Of a stretch of 36,107 bases of DNA, positions 9,044 through 20,300 are shown piece by piece. The stretch comes from JBBKWJ01 sp037968895 (lineage in GTDB: Bacteria; Actinomycetota; Acidimicrobiia; Acidimicrobiales; SZUA-35): NCBI GenBank assembly GCA_037968895.1, contig JBBKWJ010000285.1, positions 1 to 36,107 of the forward strand, given 5' to 3'. A program made the position numbers and the translations under genes. Below the pieces are notes generated by a model. The model saw only the letters and a program-made list of their open reading frames with translations, did not search any database and was not told where the DNA came from. Position 1 is the stretch's first letter. Each line of letters begins with the position of its first letter.

Positions 9044-10398
9044 TGATCGCTCCATTTGGGGGCATGGCGTCCGAGCGGGCCAGGGTCGATTCCGAAGGTT
9101 GGGGTGATGCCAGCTATGCCGGCGAGGGCTCGGACCCGATTGATGGGGCCCCACTCAGTGCGTGCTGGTTCGAGGTAGTTGCTTGGGTCGAAGGGCGGTG
9201 CGAATGAGGCGGGTCGTTCGCGGTCAGTCAGCCATTGTGCAGTGCGCGCCAACGAGACGTTGCTTTGAGACCCGAGTCCGGACTGGAGCCGTTCGGTGAT
9301 TCCTCTGATGGCGGCTGTCGCCATCAGATAGCCGGTGCCGTAGTCGAGTGCCTGCACCGGCAGAGGAGTCGGGCGATCAGCGCTGGCTCGCAGCCTGCCT
9401 GTCTCAGCGATTCCAGTTCTCATCTGTACGAGACTGTCGAACCCTCGTCGACTCTTCGCGAGCCCCGACCAGCCGTAGGCCGAGTTGCGGACAACCACGA
9501 GACCGGGGTTGAGGTTCCACAGGGTGCGCTGGTCGAAACCAAGGTTGTCGAGCGCATCCCCCCTCAATGACGTAACGAGGATGTGCGCGTTGGCGACGAG
9601 CTCGGTGAAGCGTGTCTCTCCTTCGGTGCTTCGAAGATCGAGAAAGGCGCATCGTTTTCCGGCGGTGACTATCGGCAGTACAACCGGCACCTCGTCGAAA
9701 TCTGGCGGGTCGATGCGGAGCACCTCGGCGCCATACCCGGCCAGGAAACGGGTTGCTATCGGCCCGGCGATGACACGAGTGAGGTCGAGCACCCGAACCC
9801 CGGAGAGGGGGAGGGGTCCCCCTTGCAGCTCCAACGGCTGGACTGATACTCCCGCAATTCGCGCTACGAGGGGTTCCATTGCCACTGCTCGTCCAAGGGT
9901 TGATCGTTTCCAGTCCGACTCGGTTTGCAGCGCAGCGGCTGCGCCATTGTTGGCGACGACGGCCTCTTCGAGAGCTATTGAATTCCACCCGCGCACTGCA
10001 GCGGCTACAGCGTCGCGGTCAGCTTCGACGCCGAGAACTTCGCACACGGCCGCTCGGTGGTGGCCATAGTTGGTGTGAAGGCGAATCCAGCCGTCTTCGG
10101 TCTTGTAGTCGCCAGCGATCGGATCCCAGGTGGGTGGGAGATCCCAGCCTTGAGTCGAAAGGTGACGTTCGCGACCGAACGCAGCACACGCGTGATGCAC
10201 GTCGAGTTCGACCGCCGCTTGTGGCTCGGCTGAGCGGATTGACGACAGCTCGGCGGCAGCGAGGAGGGCCGCCGAGGTCGTATCTTTGACGAGTCCGGTT
10301 ACGTCGAACGCAGACGGCAACACGTTGTCGCCGCCTCGGTACGTGACGGCTTCCGCACTCACCGAATCACCCCCGCACGCCTCCCAGGCAAGGTTCAT
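9040..10398 (-). CDS. Class III (CaiB/BaiF) CoA-transferase-like protein with permuted domain order
   Basis: 452 residues, assigned to the family III CoA-transferase fold. The hallmark N-lobe motif GVRVLDLTRVIAGP normally sits at the extreme N-terminus but here begins at residue 200. It is followed by AEVLRIDPP (224-232) and a candidate catalytic Asp321 in RRGFDSLVQMRTGI. The preceding 190 residues look like the second half of a usual family member: an AAVELDVHHACAAF segment (61-74) comparable to the usual VDVSLxDA helix, then DYKTEDGWIRLH (98-108) and a small helical domain with a W near 163. After the N-lobe come ALDYGTGYL (350-358), a second VSLARTAQWL segment (381-390) and a typical C-tail. 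The ATG overlaps the cofE stop by 4 bp and the stop overlaps the helicase start by 4 bp. Substrate unknown. Confidence 0.82.
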   Translation of the reverse strand: MNLAWEACGGDSVSAEAVTYRGGDNVLPSAFDVTGLVKDTTSAALLAAAELSSIRSAEPQAAVELDVHHACAAFGRERHLSTQGWDLPPTWDPIAGDYKTEDGWIRLHTNYGHHRAAVCEVLGVEADRDAVAAAVRGWNSIALEEAVVANNGAAAALQTESDWKRSTLGRAVAMEPLVARIAGVSVQPLELQGGPLPLSGVRVLDLTRVIAGPIATRFLAGYGAEVLRIDPPDFDEVPVVLPIVTAGKRCAFLDLRSTEGETRFTELVANAHILVTSLRGDALDNLGFDQRTLWNLNPGLVVVRNSAYGWSGLAKSRRGFDSLVQMRTGIAETGRLRASADRPTPLPVQALDYGTGYLMATAAIRGITERLQSGLGSQSNVSLARTAQWLTDRERPASFAPPFDPSNYLEPARTEWGPINRVRALAGIAGITPTFGIDPGPLGRHAPKWSDQ

Positions 10399-11108
10399 CG
10401 GAAGAGGTCTTCTTGTGGGTTCCTCACAATGTCGCCAACGACGGAGCCGGGGCCAAACCAGTCAGCTTCGATTCCTCGAATGAGAGCGACCGCGATGCCG
10501 TCTGACTTCCCCCTTACGAGCTCGGCCGCCCCGGCGAGTTCGTCGACGATGCACACCTCAGTAACGTGGAGTTCTCGGCCGCCCGCATCGTCGGTGCCTC
10601 GAAGATCGAGGATGGGCTTGATGCCAGCGCAGCCGAGCGCAACGTCGGTGAGCCCGCGTCTCCACGGACGTCCGAATGTGTCGGCCACGATGATGCCAAC
10701 GTTTACTCCAGTGCGATGAAGAATGGCGTCGCGGATACGCCGGGCCGAGCGGTCGCAATCGTCGGGGAGCAGGGCGGCGATCCCGCTGCCAACATTTGAG
10801 CGATCGATTCCTGCGTTGGCGCAGATGTAGCCGTGCTTGGTCTCGCTGATGATGAGTTCGCCTCGGCGACGAACAACCCTTGTCGATTCGGCGAGCACGA
10901 GGGGCTTGTGGGCAAGCGGATCGTCAGGATCGACCTCGACAAGTTTTCCTTCTGCCTTTGAGACCACTTTTTGGCTCACAACGAGCACGTCATATGGTTG
11001 CAGCGGTTCGGCAGCTTCGCACGCTGAAATGATCTGACCAGCCAAATCATCACCAGGAACGATCTCAGGAAGCCCTGGAATTGGAATGATTTCGAGTCGA
11101 TCGGCCAT
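10395..11108 (-). CDS. cofE: Coenzyme F420-0:L-glutamate ligase
   Basis: Adds gamma-linked glutamate residues to F420-0 using GTP, completing the polyglutamate tail of the deazaflavin cofactor F420; cytosolic. The 237-residue protein matches the stand-alone CofE length. It contains the N-terminal PIPGLPEIVPGDDLAG segment, VVSQKVVSKAEG, a central ADTFGRPWRRGLTDVALG segment, and the C-terminal RGIEADWFGPGS-type tail. In many actinobacteria this domain is the N-terminal half of FbiB, fused to an FMN nitroreductase domain; that second domain is absent here. It is the first gene of a three-gene minus-strand operon with 4-bp overlaps, separated by 85 bp from the divergent giant surface-protein gene. 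No clear Shine-Dalgarno is seen before the ATG. Confidence 0.92.
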   Translation of the reverse strand: MADRLEIIPIPGLPEIVPGDDLAGQIISACEAAEPLQPYDVLVVSQKVVSKAEGKLVEVDPDDPLAHKPLVLAESTRVVRRRGELIISETKHGYICANAGIDRSNVGSGIAALLPDDCDRSARRIRDAILHRTGVNVGIIVADTFGRPWRRGLTDVALGCAGIKPILDLRGTDDAGGRELHVTEVCIVDELAGAAELVRGKSDGIAVALIRGIEADWFGPGSVVGDIVRNPQEDLFR

Positions 11109-11193
11109 GGCTGCACCGTACTGGCTGGGCCGAACGACTTAGACATCGGTCCATGCGACTCAAATCTGGGCCCAATCGGCCGACTGCGAACAC

Positions 11194-11331
11194 ATGGTTA
11201 ACTATTTCGAACCGGACGGCGACTTCCGCCGACTGGTAACACGCGTCGCTCGTTCGAGGAGCATCGTTCTTATGGTTGCGCTCGCGCTTGCGTCGAGCAT
11301 GCTCGTGTCGGTCCAACCGGCGGCGGCCGCT
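11194..11331 (+). other. Sec signal peptide of the giant surface protein
   Basis: Residues 1-46. An Arg-rich N-region (four Arg between 12 and 20, another at 22) is followed by a hydrophobic core IVLMVALALASSMLVSV and a QPAAAA cleavage region. Likely cleavage is after Ala45 or Ala46, before DLYL. Starting at the internal Met27 would remove all positive charges. Confidence 0.85.
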
Positions 11332-14300
11332 GACCTGTATCTCACTGGGCCGTGGAGCCCGTCCACTTCGGTAGCTGGCGATGTGACCGTCACGATCAGC
11401 GGACCCGGTCTGGTGGCAGACAACATGGGCTCTGTCGCCGCGTTTTCCAACCCCGCAGTCAATGGCGCACCGGCAGCGCAGATTTCACTTCCAGGCGCCG
11501 CCTCCGCGTTCACCCTCACCTTTAGCCGTCCTGTTACCAATCCAATCCTCCATATCGATCGCCTCGGTGGTTGGGCCGGCGGCGGTACGAACGGCGCACT
11601 GCTTACTATCACCTCGGGCCAGACCGTGCAGCGCCTCAGCGGCGTCGGTCACTTTCTTGCATCGGGCAACACGATCTCGCAGACGGTCGTTACCCAACCG
11701 ACGATCACAACTGGCGAATGTTCAACCAATCGCGCGGTTGGCACCGCATGCGGCTCCGTCAGAATCGTTGGCACGAACTTCACTTCATTGAACTTCTCGA
11801 CGACTCCACAGGGCAGTCCCGGTGGCGACGTCATTGAGTTTGCCGTCGAGGTCCCCGATCTCGATCCGATCGCTGGCAACGATACGGGCACCACTTCAGA
11901 GAATGGGGCCACCGTCGTTATCCCTTGGGCGGCCAACGACAGCTTCCCTGACGGGACGACCTTGTCGTCGGTCGATGCAACGTCGGTCGGCGGTGGCACT
12001 GTTGTGAATAACGGGAATAACACGTTCTCCTACACGCCTGCCCCCAACTTCTCCGGCATCGATACGTTCACCTACAGGTTGTGCGACAACGATTCACCAA
12101 CTCCCTCGTGTGCCGTCGGAACGGTGACGATCACGGTGACCGACACGGGCAACCCTGTTGCCAACGACGACTCGGGTCTTGTCGCGTACGGCACACCAGC
12201 GATAGTCAACTGGATCGGCAACGACACGATTGTCGATGAGGCTGTCCTGACTTCGTTCGATGCGACGACACCAAACGGCGGCACCGTCACCAACAACGGC
12301 AACGGTACGTTCACCTACGTCCCGGCCGTCAACTTCTCCGGTACCGACACGTTCAATTACACGATCTGTGACGATGACAACCCGCCATCATGCGACAGCG
12401 CGGTCGTCACAATGACCGTCCCCCTCGCGCCGGCGATCGGTGTGGCCAAAGCGGTGTCATCCGTAACTGGCAATGGTGACGGCACATTCAATGTCACCTA
12501 CGGGTTCGTCATAGAGAACCTCGGCAACGAACCACTTCAGTCGCTACAGCTGACCGACGACCTCGCATCGTCATTCCCTGCTGGCTATTCGGTCATCGCT
12601 CTGACGTCACCGACTTTGACGACAAACGCATCGTTCGACGGCAACAGTAATAAGAACCTGCTCTCCGGCGTCAATGTGCTGGCGTTCTCGGCCACGGCCA
12701 CCATGACTCTGGTTGTGCGGTTCACTCCTGCGTCCACGGCGACCATCAACAATCAAGCTTCGGCGACAGCAACTGGGTCGAGCACACTAACGCCAGCCGC
12801 CGATCTCTCCGACGATGGCACCGAGCCTGACGCGAATGGCAACTACATCGCCTCCGATGCAGGTGAAGACGATCCGACCCCGCTGACGCCGGCTGGCATT
12901 CCTCTTGCTCCGGCGATCGATGCGGCCAAGACGCTGAGCTCCTTCGTCGACAATGGCAATGGCACGTTCACGGCGACCTATGGGATCGCAATCGCGAATA
13001 CCGGTAATGAGACTCTGACTGGCGTCCAGATCGCGGACAACCTCGCGGCAACGTTCCCCGCAGGGTTCGCCGTCGACTCCCTCACCTCACTTGATCTGTC
13101 AGTCAACGGCAGTTTCGACGGATCTGGTGACACGAACCTGCTCGATGGTTCCGATTCCTTTGCCTTCGGTGAGTCTGGTTCCCTCGTCCTCGTCGTGACC
13201 TTCACCCCGGCAACAGCCGTGTCGGTCGACAACCAGGCCACCGCTACCGGAACTGGTATTGCGTCCAGCGCTGTTGCGACTGACTCTTCGACTGTCGGCA
13301 CTGGTGCAATCGGCGTCGTGCCGTCTATCGCAACGGCCAAGGCTTTCGATGGTTTCGTCAGTAATGGTGATGGCACCTTCACCGCCTCTTACACCGTCAC
13401 GGTTGCCAACGACGGAAACGAAAGTCTCACCTCGCTCCAGATCACTGACGATCTGGCGAGCAATTACCCGACCGGCTACTCAGTTTCGAATATCACCTCC
13501 GCCACGCTGGTCGTGAACGGGTCATTTAACGGCGACTCTGACCAGAACCTCCTCGCAGCAACGGACACTCTCGCCGTTGGTACCCAGGCATCGGTCTCCT
13601 TTGACGTCATCTTCCTACCAACGGGCACTGCGTCGATCGACAACCAAGCCACGGGTGCCGGTATCGGTGTCGCCTCTACCACGAGCATCAGCGCCGTCTC
13701 AACGGTGGGCACCGATCCGACTAACCCAGCAAACCCAGTCGGCCCTACGCCAACCGGTCCATTGGTCGTGACACCATCAGCGGCTGCAGCCAAGGCGCTT
13801 GTTGGCCTCATAGATAATGGCGACGGAACATTTACCGCTTCCTATTCGGTGACCATCGCAAACGACGGCGGCGAACTCCTAAACGCAGTCCAGATCACTG
13901 ACGATCTGGCAACCAACTTCCCCGCTGGCTATTCGGTCGCAAACCTCACCTCAGCGACGCTCACGATCAATCCTTCGTACAACGGGAATGGCAGCCAGAA
14001 TCTACTCACTGGTGTCGACACGTTGGCCGTTAGCGCCCAAGCATCGGTCGCATTCGACGTTACGTTCACTCCGGCGTCAGCGGCGTCTATCGACAACCAA
14101 GCCACCGTGGCGGGAACCGGCAATGTGTCCGGGTCTGCGACTTCAGCCCCTTCAACGGTTGGTACTGACCCAACTGATCCTGGTAACGCTGTTGGCCCGA
14201 CACCGACTGGTCCACTCGCCGTCGTACCTTCAACTCTGGCCGCCAAGGCGCTCGATAGTCTCGCCGACAATGGCGATGGCACGTTCACTGCGTCGTACAC

Positions 14301-17300
14301 GGTCTCCGTTGCCAATGACGGCAACGAGATTCTCAACTCTGTCCAGATCACCGATGATTTGGCCGCGAACTTCCCTGCTGGCTACTCGGTTACAAACATC
14401 ACCTCGGCGACGCTCACTGTCAATCCGGCGTTTGACGGAGGCATTGACAAAAATCTCTTGACGGCAGCTGACTCCCTTGCCGTTGGTGCTCAGCGCTCGG
14501 TCTCCTTTGACGTCAACTTCACTCCGCTGTCGACATCGTCGATCGACAACCAGGCCACCAGCTCTGGCGTTGGCAACGCATCAGGCACGAGCACTTCAGC
14601 AGCATCGACGGTTGGTACTGACCCAACTGATCCTGGGAACACCGTTGGCCCGACACCGACTGGTCCAATTGTTGTGACCCCGGTGATTGGCGGCGCCAAG
14701 GCGCTCGTGAGCCTCACGGACAATGGCGACGGCAGTTTCACTGCGGCCCTGCGTTTCACCGTCGAAAACTTCGGCACCGAGTTGCTCAGTGGTGTGCAGA
14801 TTAGTGATGATCTCGCTACCGGTTTCCCCGCGGGCTACGTCATTGACAGCCTCTCTTCGCCGACCCTCGCCGTGAACGCATCATTCGATGGTGACGGTGA
14901 CCAAAACGTTCTCGCCGGAACCGACAGTCTCGCAGTTGGAACTACCGCTACGGTCGACTTAATCGTGACGGTTGTGCCGATCTCGGCGAGTTTCACAAAC
15001 CAGGCGCTTGTCGCCGGTACTGGTGCGGTTTCCGGCGATCCGACGACGGATCTCACGGACGCTGGTTTTGATCCTGATGGCAATGGCAACGGCGACCCAA
15101 CCGAGGCAACAGAGAACGATCCGACCCCAGTCATTCCTCCGTACGCGACGTACATCTTGGCGGCAAAGGCCGTTGATTCGTTTGTTGATAACGGTGATGG
15201 CACGTTCACCACGTCGTACACCGTGACCATCGCGAATGATGGCAACGAGATTCTGAACAGTGTGCAGATCACTGACAATCTGGCGTCGAACTATCCCGCT
15301 GGCTACACCGTGGCCAATATTACGTCGCCGACACTGTTGGTGAACCTGTCGTTCGATGGTGGCACAAACCAGAATCTTCTTACCGGCGTCAACACGTTGG
15401 CCGTTAATGCTCAGGCCTCTGTCAGTTTCGATGTCACGTTCACTCCGTCGTCAGGCTCGTCGATTGACAACCAGGCGGTTGCGACTGCTGTTGGTTCTGC
15501 GTCTGGTGTGACCAGTTCAGCGCCGTCAACGGTTGGAACTGATCCGACCGACCCCACAAATCCGGTTGGTCCGACTCCGACTGGCCCAATCAACGTCGTC
15601 CCATCGGTCGATGCATCGAAAGCACTTGATGGCATCGTCAACAACGGCGACGGCACGTTTACCGCTACGTACACGGTGACCGCAACCAACAGCGGCAACG
15701 AACCGTTGGCGTCGGTCCAGATAACGGACGATCTCGCTTCGGTGTTCCCCGCCGGATTCTCTGTCGCCAATGTTGCGACGGTTGGGCTCACCGCTAACGG
15801 TGGATTCGATGGGGCGGGCGACCCGTCCCTCCTTGCTGGCAGCGACGGACTCGGCGTTGGTGCGGATGGATCAATCAGCTTTGACGTGATCTTCACTCCG
15901 ACTTCGACCGCGTCGATCACGAATACGGCCGATGTCACAGCGTCTGGCGCCACATCAACGGCCCCGACCTCGGCCAGTTCGTCAGTCGGTACCGGTCCTA
16001 TCTCAGTGGCACCATCGACGAAAGCCGCGAAGGCGGTTACCTCGTTCGTCGACAATGCTGATGGCACATTCACAACCTCGTACTCCATCTCGATGGTCAA
16101 CGACGGAAATGAAGCCCTTGACTCAGTCCAGATCACCGACGATCTCGTCACGGGCTATCCGGCTGGCTACACCGTTACAAATCTGACTTCGCCGACCCTG
16201 ACGATTAACTCCTCGTTCGATGGCAACACGAACCAGAACTTGTTGGTCGGCACGGATTCCCTAGCTGTCGGGGTCACAGCCACAGTGACGTTCGATGTGA
16301 TCTTTGTGCCAGCAAGTACGTCGGCTATCGACAACCAGGCCCAGGCTTCTGGTGTTGGTCGGGCATCCGGCACCTCAACGAGTGCTTTGACAACGGTTGG
16401 TGCCGATCCGAGCGAGCCAACGAACCCAACCGGACCCACGCCAACACCGGCCATTCCTCTGGTGCCAAGCTCGACCACAAACAAGGTGTTAGACAGTCTT
16501 GCTGACAATGGTGATGGCACGTTCACGGCCAACTACACCGTGTCGGTCACCAACACTGGCAACGAGGCCTTGTCGTCGCTGCAGATCGCTGATGACCTTG
16601 CCAGCAATTATCCGCCTGGCTATGTAGTGGCAAACCTTGCGTCAGCAACGCTGACCGTCGATCCGGCATTCGACGGCAACGCCAACACCAACCTTCTTGG
16701 TGGAACTGACTCGCTTGCGTTCGGCGCCAGCGGATCAGTCAGCTTCAACGTGACCTTCGCTCCGGCTTCAACCGCATCGATCGACAACACCGCAGCCTCG
16801 GCTGGCAACGGCGCCGCCTCGGGCACGGCGGCACCATCGTCGTCCACCATTGGAACCGGCGCCATCGTTGTGGCACCTTCCATTGCTGCGGCCAAGGCAG
16901 TCAACACCTTTGTCGACAACGGAAACGGCACCTTCACTACGTCGTACAGCGTCGCCATTGCGAACGATGGAAACGAAACACTCTCTTCGGTCCAGATCAC
17001 TGACGACCTCGTGTCGAACTATCCGGCTGGCTATGTCGTTGGCAACCTCGCCTCGGCTGACCTTTCGGTGAACGCATCGTTCGACGGCGACGCTGATCAG
17101 AACTTGCTCGACGGAACCGACTCACTAGCGGTCGGCACCGGAGGGTCCGTCACGTTCGACGTGACTTTCACCCCGACCTCCACAAACCCAGTACTCAATC
17201 AGGCCACGGCGTCTGGTACCGGAAACGTATCGAGCGCGAGTACATCGGCCGACACGACGATTGGAACTGACCCCACTGACCCCGGCAACACTGCCGGTCC

Positions 17301-20300
17301 GACGCCGACGCCAAACATTCCGGTGGCACCATCTGTTCAGGCCGCTAAGGCCTTTGACGGCCTTGTCGACAATGGCGACGGCACCTTCACCACGTCATAC
17401 TCCATCTCGTTTGCCAATAGTGGCAACGAAGCGCTGACGGCCATTCAGATTACCGACGACCTCGCCAGCAACTATCCCGCTGGTTACACCGTCTCAAACC
17501 TGACTTCCGCAACGCTCACCGTCAACTCATCCTTTGATGGCGACACGAACCAGGCCGTGCTTACGGCGGTTGATTCGCTCACCGTCGGCGGCCAGGCAAC
17601 TGTTTCGTTCGATGTCACCTTTACGCCAACAAGCACGAGTTCGATCAACAACCAGGCCAACGTCTCAGGTGTTGGCGCTGCCTCAGGCACGACGGCATCA
17701 GCACCGACAACCGTAGGCACCGATCCAACCGATCCGCTGAATCCTGCCGGCCCGACACCAACCGGCCCGTTGAGCATCATCCCCTCAATCGATGCAGCGA
17801 AGTCGGTTGATCCGTTGGTCGACAACGGAGACGGCACATTCACCGCCCAATACTCGATCATTGTGACCAACGATGGCTCCGAGGTGCTCGACAACCTTCA
17901 GGCCACTGATGACCTCGCGGCAAACTTCCCGGCTGGCTTCACTGTCTCCGGGCTTGCTTCTGCGACGCTGACCGTGAATCCGACCTTCAACGGTGGAACT
18001 GATCTCGATTTACTCGCTGGTAGCGATTCCCTCGCAGTCGGTGACTCTGGCACGATCACGTTTGCAGTCCTGTTTACTCCGGCAAACGGGTCTTCAATCT
18101 CGAACGAGGTAGTGGCGTCCGGTGCCGGTTCGGTTTCGGGCACTCCAGCCACAGATGCATCAACCGTCGGCACCGGAACGATCTCGGTTGTGCCTTCGGC
18201 ATTGGCCGCCAAGGCCCTCGATGCCTTGGTCGACAATGGAGATGGCACCTTCACCGCCTCGTACACGGTCGCAGTAGCCAACAATGGCAATGAGATCCTC
18301 AACGCCGTCCAGATCACCGATGATCTGGCCTCCAACTTCCCGTCCGGATACTCCGTTGCCAACATCGTGTCGGGGACGCTTGTGGTGAATCCTGCGTTCG
18401 ATGGGAACACCAATCAGAATCTCCTCGCCGGCACCGATTCGTTGGCGCTCGGCGCTCAGGCTTCTGTTTCGTTCGATGTGACCTTCACCCCGGTCTCGAC
18501 ATCATCGATTGACAATGAAGCCGTGGTCTCTGGCGTCGGAAACGCGTCGGGTGCGAACACATCAGCAACGTCGACCGTCGGCACTGACCCAACAGATCCT
18601 GGTAACCCGGTCGGTCCAACGCCGACTGGCCCAATTGTCGTGACACCAGTCATCGGTGCGGCCAAGTTTGTTCCGACCGTCACCGACAACGGCGATGGTA
18701 GCTTCACTGCGCTAATCCGCTTCACGGTAGAGAACTTTGGCACCGAGACCCTGAACTCAGTCCAGCTTTCGGATGATCTCGTCACTCGATTCCCTGCTGG
18801 TTATGTTGTTGACGCCATCACCTCGCCGACCCTGACCGTTAACGCGTCATTCGACGGTGACGGTGACCAACTGCTGCTGGCCGGCACCGACAGTCTTGCG
18901 GTTGGCGCAACGACGACCGTTGACCTCACGGTGACCATGGTGCCGACGGCGGCCTCGATCATCAACCAAGCGATCGCGAGTGGTACTGGTGCGGTCTCGG
19001 GGAATCCGACGACCGACCTCAGTGATGCCGGGCTGGATCCCGACAGCAATGGAAACGGCAATCCGGATGAGCCGACGGAAAATGAGCCAACACCGGTTAT
19101 TCCGAATCTAAATCCTCAGATCCCGTCTGCGAAGTCTGTCGATTCGCTTGTCGACAACGCTGATGGCACCTTCACGACGTCATACACCGTGACGATCGTC
19201 AACGATGGCAACGAACTATTGAACTCGGTGCAAATTACTGACGATCTCGCCTCGAACTACCCGGCTGGCTACACGATAGCGAATCTCTCGTCGCCGACAC
19301 TGACGGTCGATCTTTCGTTCGACGGCAACACCAACCAGAACCTCCTCGCAGGCACCGACTCGCTCACCATAGGTACGCAGGGCTCTGTCACCTTTGATGT
19401 CACATTCGTTCCGGCATCGAGCGCATCAATCGACAATCAGGCCGTGTCGTCGGCCGTTGGTGACGCTTCTGGCGTTACTGCAACCGCGCTATCGACCATC
19501 GGTACCGATCCGGCTGACCCCGCAAATCTGCCTGGCCCGACTCCAACTGGACCGATTAACGTGGTTGCGGCAGTTGGCGTCACGAAGACGGTCAGCTCGC
19601 TCACCGACAACGGCAACGGTACGTTCACGACGTCCTACTCCGTCATCGTGAGTAACGGCGGCAACGAACAACTGAACTCGGTACAGGTCACAGATAACCT
19701 GGCGTCGAACTATCCGGCTGGCTACACAGTTGCCAACGTCACCTCGGCGACACTCGCCGTGAATGGTGCGTTCAATGGCGGTGCTGACCAGAATCTGCTG
19801 CTCGGCACCGACACTCTCGGCGTTGGCGCAAACGGTTCGGTCAGCTTTGATGTGACCTTCACGCCGACCTCAGCTGCTTCAATGGCCAATACGGCTGATG
19901 CCTCAGCGACAGGCGCAACCTCGGGCGCGCCCACCACGGCGACTTCTTCAGTCGGAACTGGACCCCTCTCGGTTGTGCCCTCGACTGGTGCGGCCAAAGC
20001 GGTGACTGCGTTCATTGACAATGGTGACGGCACGTTCACGACCTCGTACTCGATCACAATGGTCAACGATGGCAACGAGGCGATCGACTCCGTTCAGATC
20101 ACCGATGATCTGGTCACGGGTTATCCCGCTGGCTTCGTAATCTCGAACCTTGCGTCGCCGACACTCAGCATCAATTCTGGCTTCGACGGCAACGCCGATC
20201 AAAACTTGCTTACTGGAGCCGACTCGCTTCTCGTCGGCGCTACCGCCACAGTGACACTCGACGTGACGTTTGTTCCTGTGAGCACGTCGGCAATCGACAA

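Noticed and set aside
9044..9154. Longer N-terminus for the helicase
   Set aside because: It would overlap the CoA-transferase gene by over 100 bp; the GTG at 9043 gives the usual 4-bp overlap and a family-like start.
11109..11193. Specific promoter elements in the 85-bp gap between cofE and the giant gene
   Set aside because: The divergent layout implies promoters here, but I could not identify a convincing -35/-10 pair or ribosome binding site for either gene.
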